A stretch of 64,000 nt of DNA. It comes from UBA1426 sp050953365 (GTDB lineage Bacteria > Bacillota > Clostridia > Peptostreptococcales > Anaerovoracaceae). How positions within the stretch are numbered: the first letter of the stretch is position 1; the number at the start of each line of letters is the position of its first letter. The position numbers and the translations under genes were made by a program. The DNA lies in NCBI GenBank assembly GCA_050953365.1, contig JBMNMN010000002.1, positions 434,001 to 498,000 of the forward strand. The letters are read 5' to 3'. Below, piece by piece: positions 16,484 to 24,599 of this stretch. Under the pieces are notes generated by a model. It was not told the origin of the DNA and made no database searches. It saw only the letters and a program-made list of their open reading frames with translations.

Positions 16484-16543
16484 AGCCGCAATAGGACTTT
16501 CAAACCGACAAACAATTCATTTGTCTTAAAGCACATAGACAAT

Positions 16544-16579
16544 CCCGCCGGCATACATTGTTATACGAGCGGGTTTTTT
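16544..16579 (+). terminator. Terminator after GNAT gene
   Basis: CCCGC at 16544-16548 pairs with GCGGG at 16569-16573, with partial pairing inside, followed directly by six T residues. Confidence 0.75.
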
Positions 16580-16600
16580 ATTTGTCAGGGGGAGACGGTG

Positions 16601-16765
16601 ATGAAGCGGAGACGCAGCGGGGAAGTGCGGATAACGAGGATCCTTGGCGTCGCACTTGGGCTCTCCGGAGTCATTTTAATTATACATACGGTGCCGCTTT
16701 ATGTTTGGTATGCCGCTTTGGGCGCTTCCGTCCTACTATTATTGTTCCTGCTATATATAACCTGA
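16601..16765 (+). CDS. Small two-segment membrane protein, 54 aa
   Basis: This 54-residue open frame encodes a basic N-terminus (MKRRRSGEVRITR) and two hydrophobic segments (about 14-28 and 33-53) joined by a short turn containing HTVPLYVWY. GGGGGAG lies 7 bases before the ATG. The pattern of a hydrophobic stretch, Pro, aromatic/Trp, Leu-Gly and a second hydrophobic stretch matches the next small gene, so the two look like tandem paralogues forming membrane hairpins. No known family is recognised. Good ribosome site and position make it a real gene. Confidence 0.6.
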   Translation: MKRRRSGEVRITRILGVALGLSGVILIIHTVPLYVWYAALGASVLLLLFLLYIT

Positions 16766-16784
16766 GTGAAGGGTGTGTTTGTCC

Positions 16785-16958
16785 GTGGAGAAGAAGAAAA
16801 AATCCAAATGCAAAAAAGGCGAGGTGGAATTGCTGGGTCTCGTACTGCTCATTATCGGAGCAGTGACGATATGCGCCTTTTTGCTCCCGTCAAAGGTTTG
16901 GCTGATCGTGTTGGGAGGCATCATGATCTTCTGTGGCTATAAGCTCTTTATTGCATAA
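16785..16958 (+). CDS. Small two-segment membrane protein, 57 aa
   Basis: This 57-residue protein starts with a Lys-rich segment (MEKKKKSKCKKGE) and has two hydrophobic segments (about 15-33 and 38-56) with LLPSKVW between them. GTG 16785 is chosen because GAAGGG lies 11 bases upstream; an in-frame GTG at 16773 is an alternative. It begins 19 bases after the other small protein, which it resembles in layout, so both are probably made from one transcript. Function unknown; its size would be missed by many gene callers. Confidence 0.6.
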   Translation: MEKKKKSKCKKGEVELLGLVLLIIGAVTICAFLLPSKVWLIVLGGIMIFCGYKLFIA

Positions 16959-16970
16959 CAGCGTCTCGCC

Positions 16971-17001
16971 AAAAAACGCAAAACCCCCGGCGAACCGGGG
17001 G
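16971..17001 (-). terminator. Terminator of rpmB
   Basis: CCCCCGG at 16984-16990 and CCGGGGG at 16995-17001 enclose a CGAA tetraloop (TTCG on the - strand). On the - strand the stem is followed by TTTTGCGTTTTTT, the T run expected after rpmB. It may also stop + strand transcripts from the small membrane genes. Confidence 0.85.
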
Positions 17002-17032
17002 GCGAGTATGGCCTACAATTTCAATTCAGATC

Positions 17033-17224
17033 TTAAATTGCTCTGTTGACTTTGCCGGAGCGGATGCATCTGGTGCATACCTTTTTTCTGAAAACTCTGC
17101 CATTTTCTTCAACTCTAACAGTCTGGATGTTGGCGTTCCATTTTCTTCTGGTATGTCTGTTGGAGTGGCTTACATTGTTGCCGGATACTTGACCTTTACC
17201 ACAGACCTCGCATTTTCTTGACAT
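17033..17224 (-). CDS. rpmB: 50S ribosomal protein L28
   Basis: This 63-residue protein is L28: MSRKCEVCGKGQVSGNNVSHSN at the start and a C-terminal VCTRCIRSGKV. Two CxxC pairs show the zinc-binding form, so the organism does not rely here on a zinc-free paralogue. It is a single-gene unit with its own terminator, and is divergent from the Asp23 gene as in Bacillus and many Clostridia. Confidence 0.97.
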   Translation of the reverse strand: MSRKCEVCGKGQVSGNNVSHSNRHTRRKWNANIQTVRVEENGRVFRKKVCTRCIRSGKVNRAI

Positions 17225-17266
17225 CTATTTACACCTCCCTTGACTGTGTATTGAAGCTTTGTGCTT

Positions 17267-17294
17267 ATTATAATAAATACATGCATATACGCAA
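17267..17294 (-). promoter_or_regulatory. Possible rpmB promoter
   Basis: On the - strand TATAAT lies at 17272-17267 and TTGCGT at 17294-17289 with 16 bases between, about 45 bases upstream of the rpmB start. No clear promoter is seen for the divergent Asp23 gene. Confidence 0.45.
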
Positions 17295-17494
17295 TTATTT
17301 CATGCCTCATGCCGAACAAAGGACATTATAGCATAGGAAATTTGTTCTGTAAAATACTTTTTTATATTTTGGATAAACATAGTATATAGATTGTGAAGGA
17401 AAAAAGCAATTCCAAAATTTTACCCGATGTGCTACTATTACCGTAACGGTTGTAAGTTGAGACTTGTGTTATGTCCATACGCGGAGGATTAAGA

Positions 17495-17887
17495 GTGGCC
17501 TTATATTTGCGCGAAACGGAAGCCGGCACGATTAAAATTCAAAGAGCCGTCATCGGCAGGATTGTAGTTGAAGCTGTCAACAAGTTTAACGGTCGTGTCT
17601 TAATCACAAATTACAAAGGTAAATTAGTACGTCTGAAGGAAAAGCACGGAATTCCCGATGCAACAGACCACTTTGATATCAGTATGGGCGAAAAGGGACT
17701 GGATGTAAGAATATATATCGCGATTCGCTTTGGAACGAGCATCGGATCGGTAACGGAGCAGCTTATCAACGACATTAAAGCTGATATTGAAAGGATGACG
17801 GGCATGGCTGCCAACAGCATTGCCATTAACGTCACCGGCATGATATCAAAGCAGATTGCGCCGAGAAACATAGAAGTCAAAGGATAG
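17495..17887 (+). CDS. Asp23/Gls24 family protein (YloU-like)
   Basis: This 130-residue protein is of the Asp23/DUF322 type: IKIQRAVIGRIVVEAV near the start, GEKGLDVRIYIAIRFGTSIGSVTEQLINDIKADIERMTGM in the second half, and INVTGM at the end. Family members are envelope-stress or membrane-associated proteins. GTG 17495 is chosen because GGAGG lies 7 bases upstream (17483-17487); ATG 17471 has no ribosome site. In Bacillus the order is rpmB, yloU, yloV (fakA), then recG further on. Here recG follows after 14 bases, so the DAK-type fatty acid kinase gene is missing at this place. Confidence 0.85.
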   Translation: MALYLRETEAGTIKIQRAVIGRIVVEAVNKFNGRVLITNYKGKLVRLKEKHGIPDATDHFDISMGEKGLDVRIYIAIRFGTSIGSVTEQLINDIKADIERMTGMAANSIAINVTGMISKQIAPRNIEVKG

Positions 17888-17901
17888 CAGGTGTAATTTC
17901 A

Positions 17902-19941
17902 TTGAGTATCAGTGACAGCATCACCAACCTTAACGGAGTTGGTCCTAAAAAAGCAAAAGCCCTGGAAAAACTGAAAATCCGCGACATTGAGGATTTTCTT
18001 TCATATTACCCCAGGGATTATCAGGATAGAAGTCACCGAAAACCGATCAAAGAACTGGTAGACGGTGAAACGGCTCTTATTTGCGGCAAAATTACCCTCA
18101 TGGTAAGAGGAGGCTATTACGGGAGAAAGCGGAATCTGAAACTCCTTGTTACGGATGAAACAGGGGGCATAGAGGTTGTGTTCTTCAATGCCTCATATCT
18201 GGAAAAAACACTCAACAGGGAGAGTGAGTATGAGTTTTACGGTAAGGTAACATCCAGGGCAGGACGATTGCAGATGCTTCATCCAGATTTTAACCGTTGT
18301 GAATCGGATCAGCCGGGAGAAATCTTGCCCGTGTATCCTTTGACCCAGGGAATCACCCAAAACGATCTTCGAAAATGGCAACGACAAGCCCTTAGCTATA
18401 TAGAAGAAATTACCGATTATATGCCGGAAGAAATTATTGCAAGAAATCGTCTCTGCAGTCTTCAATATGCAATTGAAAATATTCACTTTCCAAAAGACCC
18501 AAGAAAGATAAAGGAAGCAAAATTTCGCCTTGTATTTGATGAGCTTTTTCTGCTGCAACTCGGTCTCTTGTCTATAAAATACAGGATCAAGGAAACGAAT
18601 AGCGGCATCGCTTTTTCCTCCGAATACAAAACGGATGTTTTTATCGACGCTCTACCGTTTCAACTTACCGGCGCGCAAAAACGCGTACTTTGTGAAATCG
18701 AAAAGGATATGGAAGCGCCCCGTGTAATGAATCGGTTGGTTCAGGGAGATGTAGGCTCCGGAAAGACCGTGGTAGCCGCCGCAGCCGCTTACAAGGCCAT
18801 TAAAAGCGGCTATCAGGCCGTTATGATGGCTCCTACGGAACTATTGGCCAGACAGCACTATGATAGCTTAAAAGGCATGTTTGACGGCTTTGGCATCCAT
18901 GTGGGTCTGCTGACGGGAAGTATGACAAAACAGCAGCGACAAAGGATCCAGAAAGAGCTTGAAGAAGGTACAATTCATTTTCTCATAGGGACACATGCTT
19001 TAATCCAGCCGGAAGTAAAATATTTCAATGTTGGATTGGTTATAACGGACGAGCAGCATCGCTTCGGCGTCAATCAAAGGAGTCTTCTTTCCGCCAAAGG
19101 GAGTAACCCGGATGTTTTGGTCATGACCGCCACGCCGATTCCCAGAACATTGGCGGTAATTCTCTACGGCGATTTGGACCATTCTGCCATCGACGAAATG
19201 CCGGCGGGCAGAAAACCCGTTTTGACAAAAGCCCTTTCGGAAAAGAGCCGCAACAAGGCGTATGAGTTTTTGCGCAGTCAGGTGAAGGAAGGTCGGCAGG
19301 CATATATTGTTGCTCCGTTAATCGAGGATTCCGAAAACATAGATGCAAAATCTGCTGAACAAGTCTACGAAGAAACAGTGGCGCGGTTTCCGGACTTTAA
19401 GGTGAGATTGCTTCATGGAAACATGAAGCAGGCGGAAAAAGACCGGATCATGGAAGAGTTCTATTCGGGCAAAGCGGACATACTCGTTTCTACGGTTGTC
19501 ATTGAGGTAGGTATCAATGTACCCAATGCCACAGTAATGCTCATTGAAAATGCGGAGCGTTTTGGGTTAGCGGCCCTTCACCAATTGAGGGGGCGCGTGG
19601 GAAGAGGTGAGCACCAATCCTATTGTTTGTTGATTTCCGATTTGAAAAGCGAATTGGCAAAAGAACGAGCAGCCGTCATGGAACAGACCAACAATGGCTT
19701 TCTAATTGCTGAAAAAGATCTTGAATTGCGTGGCCCCGGCGAGTTTTTTGGAGTCAGGCAGCACGGTATACCTGAGCTTCGAATTGCCGACTTATCAAAA
19801 CATTTGCGGATTTTGCAAACTGTGCGGAAAGAAGCGGCAGACTTGCTGGAAAAAGATCCGTTATTAAACTTGCCGCAAAACAGAGCATTAAAAAATAAAT
19901 TGGGCAAACTATTTGAAGGGACGGATTTGATTAGCATATAA
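17902..19941 (+). CDS. recG: ATP-dependent DNA helicase RecG
   Basis: This 679-residue helicase remodels stalled replication forks and Holliday junctions. An N-terminal wedge/OB domain (about 60-160) is followed by two RecA-like lobes: Walker A GDVGSGKT, motif II DEQH, motif III TATPIPRT and motif VI QLRGRVGRG. The C-terminal segment with GPGEFFGVRQHG is the RecG-specific TRG region. The length matches the family. It starts with TTG 17902 and is probably co-transcribed with the Asp23 gene 14 bases upstream. Confidence 0.97.
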   Translation: MSISDSITNLNGVGPKKAKALEKLKIRDIEDFLSYYPRDYQDRSHRKPIKELVDGETALICGKITLMVRGGYYGRKRNLKLLVTDETGGIEVVFFNASYLEKTLNRESEYEFYGKVTSRAGRLQMLHPDFNRCESDQPGEILPVYPLTQGITQNDLRKWQRQALSYIEEITDYMPEEIIARNRLCSLQYAIENIHFPKDPRKIKEAKFRLVFDELFLLQLGLLSIKYRIKETNSGIAFSSEYKTDVFIDALPFQLTGAQKRVLCEIEKDMEAPRVMNRLVQGDVGSGKTVVAAAAAYKAIKSGYQAVMMAPTELLARQHYDSLKGMFDGFGIHVGLLTGSMTKQQRQRIQKELEEGTIHFLIGTHALIQPEVKYFNVGLVITDEQHRFGVNQRSLLSAKGSNPDVLVMTATPIPRTLAVILYGDLDHSAIDEMPAGRKPVLTKALSEKSRNKAYEFLRSQVKEGRQAYIVAPLIEDSENIDAKSAEQVYEETVARFPDFKVRLLHGNMKQAEKDRIMEEFYSGKADILVSTVVIEVGINVPNATVMLIENAERFGLAALHQLRGRVGRGEHQSYCLLISDLKSELAKERAAVMEQTNNGFLIAEKDLELRGPGEFFGVRQHGIPELRIADLSKHLRILQTVRKEAADLLEKDPLLNLPQNRALKNKLGKLFEGTDLISI

Positions 19942-20058
19942 TCAATTTGACCAAAAAATACAAAAAATCGTGGCAAAACAGTCCATGACATGAAATTATT
20001 ACATCACATAGTTTCACTTCCTGCGGTTAAATTAAGAGTGTAACAGGAGGTGAAAACA

Positions 20059-20265
20059 ATGGCAAACACAAACGTAGTTGCAAGCGCAAAGCCCGCATTA
20101 AAGAACATGAAGACAGAAATCGCCAATGAATTGGGTCTCGCAAATTATGAAAACATGGATAAGGGCAATTTAACTGCAAGACAGAACGGTTATGTGGGTG
20201 GCTACATGACCAAGAGATTGGTTGAAATGGCCGAACAGCAGTTGTCCGGTAAAGTCAGCGGATAA
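20059..20265 (+). CDS. Alpha/beta-type small acid-soluble spore protein
   Basis: This 68-residue protein is a DNA-coating SASP of the spore core. It shows the germination protease site KTEIANELG and the conserved second half NLTARQNGYVGGYMTKRLVEMAEQQL. ATG 20059 follows AGGAGG at 20045-20050 by 8 bases; an in-frame GTG at 20050 overlaps the ribosome site and is unlikely. Expression should be by sigma-G in the forespore; a clear sigma-G promoter could not be picked out by eye. The gene is monocistronic, with a terminator 34 bases downstream. Confidence 0.95.
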   Translation: MANTNVVASAKPALKNMKTEIANELGLANYENMDKGNLTARQNGYVGGYMTKRLVEMAEQQLSGKVSG

Positions 20266-20298
20266 CAGTTGGAACCAATTTGTTATAGCTGATAAGTC

Positions 20299-20332
20299 AA
20301 AACAGGTCTGCAAGAGAGAGCAGGCCTGTTTT
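20299..20332 (+). terminator. Terminator of the SASP gene
   Basis: AAAACAGGTCTGC at 20299-20311 pairs with GCAGGCCTGTTTT at 20320-20332 (one G-U pair), with an 8-base loop and a T-rich arm end. Confidence 0.75.
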
Positions 20333-20400
20333 GCAATTATCTTTCAGTTGCTATTTTCCCAGCTTATGTTAAAATTAATTGACGGAAAGGGGCGTTTGTA

Positions 20401-20961
20401 TTGCGCATTATTGCAGGAGAGCTCAAGGGCAGAAAGCTGGAAATGCCTTTGGACAAGCAGATTCGTCCTACATCGGGAAAAGTAAAAGAAGCATTGTTCA
20501 GCATGGTAGGCCCTACGCTGGACGGAGATATTGTTATTGACTTATTCTCCGGTACCGGAAGTTTGGGTCTTGAAGCGATCAGCCGAGGGGCCTCTAAGGT
20601 ATATTTTGGAGAAAAGTCAAGGGAAGGTATCCGATTAACTTCAAAGAATATATCGAACTGCAAAGTAGAAGACCGCTGTGTACTTATCCAAGGAGATTGG
20701 GAATATGTACTCGATCAGATCCATGAACCGGCGGATATAATATTTATTGACCCTCCATATCAAGCCGGACTTATGAAATCCTGTCTTGAGAAGATATGGC
20801 AACGGAAACTGTTGGCAGAGGATGGCATCATTGCAGCCGAACACGATGTCCGCCAAACACTTCCTGAGACGATTGGCGGTTTTTCTATATGGAAAGTCAG
20901 AAAATACGGCAGCACCCTTATCACTCTATATGCTGACTTATCGGAGGATACAAATCTATGA
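20401..20961 (+). CDS. rsmD: 16S rRNA (guanine966-N2)-methyltransferase RsmD
   Basis: This 186-residue AdoMet enzyme methylates G966 of 16S rRNA. The N-terminus MRIIAGELKGRKL, the AdoMet loop VIDLFSGTGSLGLEAISRGA and the catalytic IFIDPPYQAG are all present. It starts with TTG 20401 behind AAAGGGG. Its last codons overlap coaD by 4 bases, the usual rsmD-coaD pair of Firmicutes. Confidence 0.95.
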   Translation: MRIIAGELKGRKLEMPLDKQIRPTSGKVKEALFSMVGPTLDGDIVIDLFSGTGSLGLEAISRGASKVYFGEKSREGIRLTSKNISNCKVEDRCVLIQGDWEYVLDQIHEPADIIFIDPPYQAGLMKSCLEKIWQRKLLAEDGIIAAEHDVRQTLPETIGGFSIWKVRKYGSTLITLYADLSEDTNL

Positions 20962-21440
20962 GAAAAGCATTATACGCAGGCACTTTTGACCCTATTACCA
21001 ACGGGCACCTTGATTTAATCAAACGCGCATCAAAGCTCTGCGAACATCTAGTTGTCGGAGTAATGGAAAATAAATCGAAAAAGCCCTTTTTTAGTTCGGA
21101 TGAAAGAGTGAGAATGATCCGCAACTGCACAAGTAAATTACCCAACGTAGAAGTAATTTGTTTTGACGGCCTGTTAGCGGATTATGTGAACAGCAACCAA
21201 ATTGACGCGGTTATCCGAGGCCTGCGAGCGACTATGGATTTTGAATATGAAATCCAAATGGCCCATATGAATGCCAGACTGTACAACAAAGATGTAGAAA
21301 CTGTCTTTCTTATGACAACACCGGAATATTCCTTTATCAGCTCCAGCATTGTAAAAGAAGTATTTTCTTTGAACGGCGATATAAGCGGGCTGGTACCGAA
21401 AGTCGTATTGAAGGAATTGAAGAGAAAGTTCAATAAATAA
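20958..21440 (+). CDS. coaD: Phosphopantetheine adenylyltransferase
   Basis: This 160-residue nucleotidyltransferase makes dephospho-CoA from 4'-phosphopantetheine and ATP. It has the HxGH-type motif in GTFDPITNGHLDLI, the RGLRATMDFEYE segment, and the second nucleotide site ISSSIVKEV. The length is standard. It overlaps rsmD by 4 bases and is followed by the clostridial conserved coiled-coil gene. Confidence 0.97.
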   Translation: MRKALYAGTFDPITNGHLDLIKRASKLCEHLVVGVMENKSKKPFFSSDERVRMIRNCTSKLPNVEVICFDGLLADYVNSNQIDAVIRGLRATMDFEYEIQMAHMNARLYNKDVETVFLMTTPEYSFISSSIVKEVFSLNGDISGLVPKVVLKELKRKFNK

Positions 21441-21460
21441 ATTCAGGAGGGATTTGGCGC

Positions 21461-21994
21461 ATGAAAGTTTTAGAACTTTTAGATGAAATTGAAGATATCA
21501 TTGAAACAAGCTCCGGTTTTCCGCTGACAGGCAAGATATTGGTGGACGCGGAGGAGTTATTGGAGATTGTTCGTGAAATTCGTATTGAACTGCCGGATGA
21601 AATTCAGCAGGCACAATGGATCAAAGACGAACGCCAGAGAATCCTCGATGAAGCCAAGCGTGAGTATGAAGCAGTATTAAAAGAAGCGAGGGTACAGGCT
21701 GAAGCCTTAATAGAAAATGACGACATTACCGTAAAAGCGAAAGCCAGGGCAGACGAGATCATGCGTGTAGCGGAAAAGAATGTTAAAAACTTGAAGATGA
21801 GTACTTTTGATTACATAGATAGCATTCTATATAATTTCCAGGATAAGATGGAACAGCTATACGCCTCGTATTTTACCGACATGTTCAACGATATCCAGAA
21901 AACCTTCGATGAAATCAATGGTACATTAACGGACAACAGAAATGAAATCAAAGAAATGATCTACAAAACCCAAGTAGAGAACGAACAAGTATAG
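21461..21994 (+). CDS. Conserved coiled-coil protein of the coaD-ylbJ cluster
   Basis: This 177-residue protein is rich in Glu, Lys and Ala, with a long predicted helix or coiled coil (about 45-110, for example DERQRILDEAKREYEAVLKEARVQAEAL) similar to V-type ATPase peripheral stalks. Such proteins between coaD and ylbJ are conserved in Clostridia, sometimes labelled ATPase, but no nucleotide-binding motif is present. The N-terminal VLELLDEIEDIIETSSGFPLTGK and a C-terminal helical segment complete it. AGGAGG precedes the ATG. Role unknown; a link to division or sporulation is only suggested by position. Confidence 0.7.
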   Translation: MKVLELLDEIEDIIETSSGFPLTGKILVDAEELLEIVREIRIELPDEIQQAQWIKDERQRILDEAKREYEAVLKEARVQAEALIENDDITVKAKARADEIMRVAEKNVKNLKMSTFDYIDSILYNFQDKMEQLYASYFTDMFNDIQKTFDEINGTLTDNRNEIKEMIYKTQVENEQV

Positions 21995-22027
21995 AACTGT
22001 CCGTATTTTGCTCTTGAATATTTCGAG

Positions 22028-22068
22028 GCCGCTTTGAATATGATTGACTATGAAACGTTCAAAGCGGC
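22028..22068. repeat. 11-bp inverted repeat enclosing the ylbJ start codon
   Basis: GCCGCTTTGAA at 22028-22038 pairs perfectly with TTCAAAGCGGC at 22058-22068. The ylbJ ATG (22050-22052) lies in the 19-base loop, and no Shine-Dalgarno sequence is visible before it. Confidence 0.75.
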
Positions 22069-23210
22069 ATCCTGAGAAGTTCATATTAGCGGGTATCATA
22101 ACTTCTGCAATAGCCGTTTCCATGGTGCTTTTTCCTGCAGTAGTTCTTGATTCCGCGCAACAAGGAATTGCTTTGTGGGCAAGTTCTGTCCTGCCTGCAT
22201 TGCTTCCTTTTTTTATTTGCGCAGATTTTTTGATATCTTTAGGTATTCCCGCTCTTGTGGGTGGTCTTTTTGAAAGGCCGTTTCAAAGGCTTTTCGGAGT
22301 CCCCGGCACTTCCGCCTTTGTTTTTATTATAAGTATAACCTCCGGTTATCCTATGGGGCCAAACATCATCGGACAAATGCGGAGAAGGGGCGAACTGACC
22401 GATGCCGAGGGAATTAGGATGCTTTCCTTTTGCTCGACTTCCGGACCGCTGTTTATGCTCGGGACAGTGGGTGCAGGAATGCTTCATTCGCCTGCGGCAG
22501 GGGCTGTGGTAGCCTTGTCCCATTATGCGGCTGCTTTGTTAAACGGTTTGGTATTTCGTGTTTTGGGAACGAGGGCAAAAACTACAAGGGCATCTGCAAG
22601 AGCACGCTTCCGTTACAAAGATCCGGGACCGGACCGGCGCAGTATGCTCGAGATGCTCACGGATTCGATTTTATCCGCTTTAAAGACCTTGGGCGTAATA
22701 GGGTGTTACATCATTATTTTTACTTATGCTACGGATTTACTGGAGATGGCCGGCGTGTTCGATCCGTTGAAAAGCTCCCATAGTTCCGGCTTTTTAAAAG
22801 GGCTCCTAGAGATGACCATAGGCATCCATGAAGTTTCTTTTTCGCAAGATATAGGACTTAGATTGAAATGCACAATGGCGGCTTTTCTCGTTTCCTTCGG
22901 CGGGCTTTCCATACTTGCTCAATCCATGAGCGTATTAAGCGGTCTCAAGATCAGTCCTTTAACTTACTTAAAGATTAAACTCTCCCACGGCATTTTGGCA
23001 GCTGTGGTTGCGTATGTATCCGCGCCTTATTTGTTAAATCGCGCCGTACAAAGCGTAGGACTTTTCGGAGCTTTTAGGGGCAGCTTTCAGCCGGGTTTCC
23101 TGATGCAATTGCTATTTTCCGCAAGGATGATTATAATAATACTGATCTTATTTCTGATAACCGTAATCATTGAGATGATTCTGTCCTCGAGAAAGGAACC
23201 CGCCGATTGA
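22050..23210 (+). CDS. ylbJ: Sporulation integral membrane protein YlbJ
   Basis: This 386-residue membrane protein has about eight hydrophobic segments and matches YlbJ: WASSVLPALLPFFICADFLI near the start, TSGYPMGPNIIG and LSFCSTSGPLFMLGTVGAGML in the middle. YlbJ is a sigma-E-dependent mother-cell protein needed for stable spores in Bacillus; it resembles nucleoside-transporter-like carriers but has no proven substrate. ATG 22050 (or in-frame TTG 22044) fits the family N-terminus. The start codon sits in the loop of a perfect hairpin with no ribosome site. The stop overlaps the next gene by 4 bases. Confidence 0.9.
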   Translation: MKRSKRHPEKFILAGIITSAIAVSMVLFPAVVLDSAQQGIALWASSVLPALLPFFICADFLISLGIPALVGGLFERPFQRLFGVPGTSAFVFIISITSGYPMGPNIIGQMRRRGELTDAEGIRMLSFCSTSGPLFMLGTVGAGMLHSPAAGAVVALSHYAAALLNGLVFRVLGTRAKTTRASARARFRYKDPGPDRRSMLEMLTDSILSALKTLGVIGCYIIIFTYATDLLEMAGVFDPLKSSHSSGFLKGLLEMTIGIHEVSFSQDIGLRLKCTMAAFLVSFGGLSILAQSMSVLSGLKISPLTYLKIKLSHGILAAVVAYVSAPYLLNRAVQSVGLFGAFRGSFQPGFLMQLLFSARMIIIILILFLITVIIEMILSSRKEPAD

Positions 23211-24445
23211 ACAATATAGGTATAATTGCGGAATATAACCCCTTCCATAACGGGCACCTTTACCATCTGAATGAGACGAAAAAGCTTGGACAGGCGGATC
23301 ATATCATTGCAGTCATGAGCGGTGACTTCACCCAAAGAGGGGAGCCTGCCCTGTATGACAAGTGGATTCGGGCGCAAATGGCTGTAAAGAATGGAGTGGA
23401 TCTGGTTATTGAGCTGCCTTTTGTCTTTGCATGCAACAATGCGGAGTATTTTTCCATGGGCGGCATTCATATTTTGAACGGTCTTGGTTGCGTTTCGCAT
23501 TTTTCCTTCGGAAGCGAGCACGGAGAACTGGAAAGCCTGCAAAGGGTCGCGGAGATATTGGTCGACGAGGGTCCGGAGTTTAAGAAAGCCATAAAATACT
23601 TTCTTGATCGGGGATGTTCCTATCCCCGGGCGCGATTTGAGGCTTTGAAAGAAATCGAAGGGGAAGAAACCGCTGCTTTGATTCGGGATCCCAATAATAT
23701 TCTTGCAGTAGAATATCTGAAGCAATGGATCCGATCCGGTCGTCGCATGAAACCCATGGCCGTTAAAAGGGTGGGAAAAGGGTATCACGACAGAAACATT
23801 TCCCATCCTCTGGCCAGCGCTACGGCGATTCGGCAAGAAATCGCGCAAAATCAAGACATGGATAAGGTGAAACAGGCAATACCTGAGCCGACTTTAGATA
23901 CTATAGAGAGCACACTTCAAACGCCGGTGACGGATCCGTCGCCGCTCTTTACCATGCTGGTTTACAAAATACTTACCACGCCCAACGAAGTTCTCGGAGA
24001 GATTCTCAGCGCCGGGGAGGGGCTGGAAAACAAGCTGAAAAAGGCGATTGTGAAAAGCAGAAATATGGAAGAACTTATCGGTTCCGTTCTTTCCAAACGC
24101 TACACGGAGACAAGGATTAAGAGGCTGTTGCTCCATACGTTGACATCGCTGACGAAAAAGGAATTCTTTGAGATTGTTGACGAACTGCCTTTGTATGCCA
24201 GGGTTTTGGGTTTCTCTCCCGACGGAGCACGGCTGCTTCGCCACATTAAGCAGACAGGATGCGCTTCTTTCCCTGTGATAAGCAATATTAACAAAGAGGT
24301 GACGCAAAGCGATCCCTTATGGAAAATTTTACGCTACGATGTTCTTGCAGCCGATCTTTACAATCTTGCCTTTAACAATGAAATTTACACACGCTCCGAT
24401 TATGTCTGCTCTCCCGGCTTATGGGGCGATTATGCGCGAACCTGA
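23207..24445 (+). CDS. tmcAL: tRNA(Met) cytidine acetate ligase TmcAL (YlbM)
   Basis: This 412-residue protein matches TmcAL, which uses acetate and ATP to make N4-acetylcytidine at the wobble base of elongator tRNA(Met). The nucleotidyltransferase signature AEYNPFHNGHLYHL and the segment VMSGDFTQRGEPALYDKW are diagnostic, and IRQEIA fits further on. It starts with TTG 23207, overlapping ylbJ by 4 bases. Acetate kinase follows: a fitting neighbour since both enzymes handle acetate, although this order may simply be ancestral. Confidence 0.93.
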   Translation: MNNIGIIAEYNPFHNGHLYHLNETKKLGQADHIIAVMSGDFTQRGEPALYDKWIRAQMAVKNGVDLVIELPFVFACNNAEYFSMGGIHILNGLGCVSHFSFGSEHGELESLQRVAEILVDEGPEFKKAIKYFLDRGCSYPRARFEALKEIEGEETAALIRDPNNILAVEYLKQWIRSGRRMKPMAVKRVGKGYHDRNISHPLASATAIRQEIAQNQDMDKVKQAIPEPTLDTIESTLQTPVTDPSPLFTMLVYKILTTPNEVLGEILSAGEGLENKLKKAIVKSRNMEELIGSVLSKRYTETRIKRLLLHTLTSLTKKEFFEIVDELPLYARVLGFSPDGARLLRHIKQTGCASFPVISNINKEVTQSDPLWKILRYDVLAADLYNLAFNNEIYTRSDYVCSPGLWGDYART

Positions 24446-24599
24446 ATTTTTACAGTATAAATGGCGCATCTTTATGTATAGGACATGAATTTGTTATTTT
24501 TTGTATAGCATTTATGGAATAATAGGTCTATAATAAAAAGAGTGTGAAAAGCAGGCCATATTCTGTAGAATTTTATTGAGTACGAAAAGGAGTAGTAGA

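Noticed and set aside
23087..23854. Long antisense open frame opposite tmcAL (255 codons)
   Set aside because: It lies wholly opposite well-recognised ylbJ/tmcAL coding sequence, has no family resemblance and no ribosome site. Similar antisense frames at 44999-45736, 32589-33233 and 15731-16321 are rejected for the same reason.
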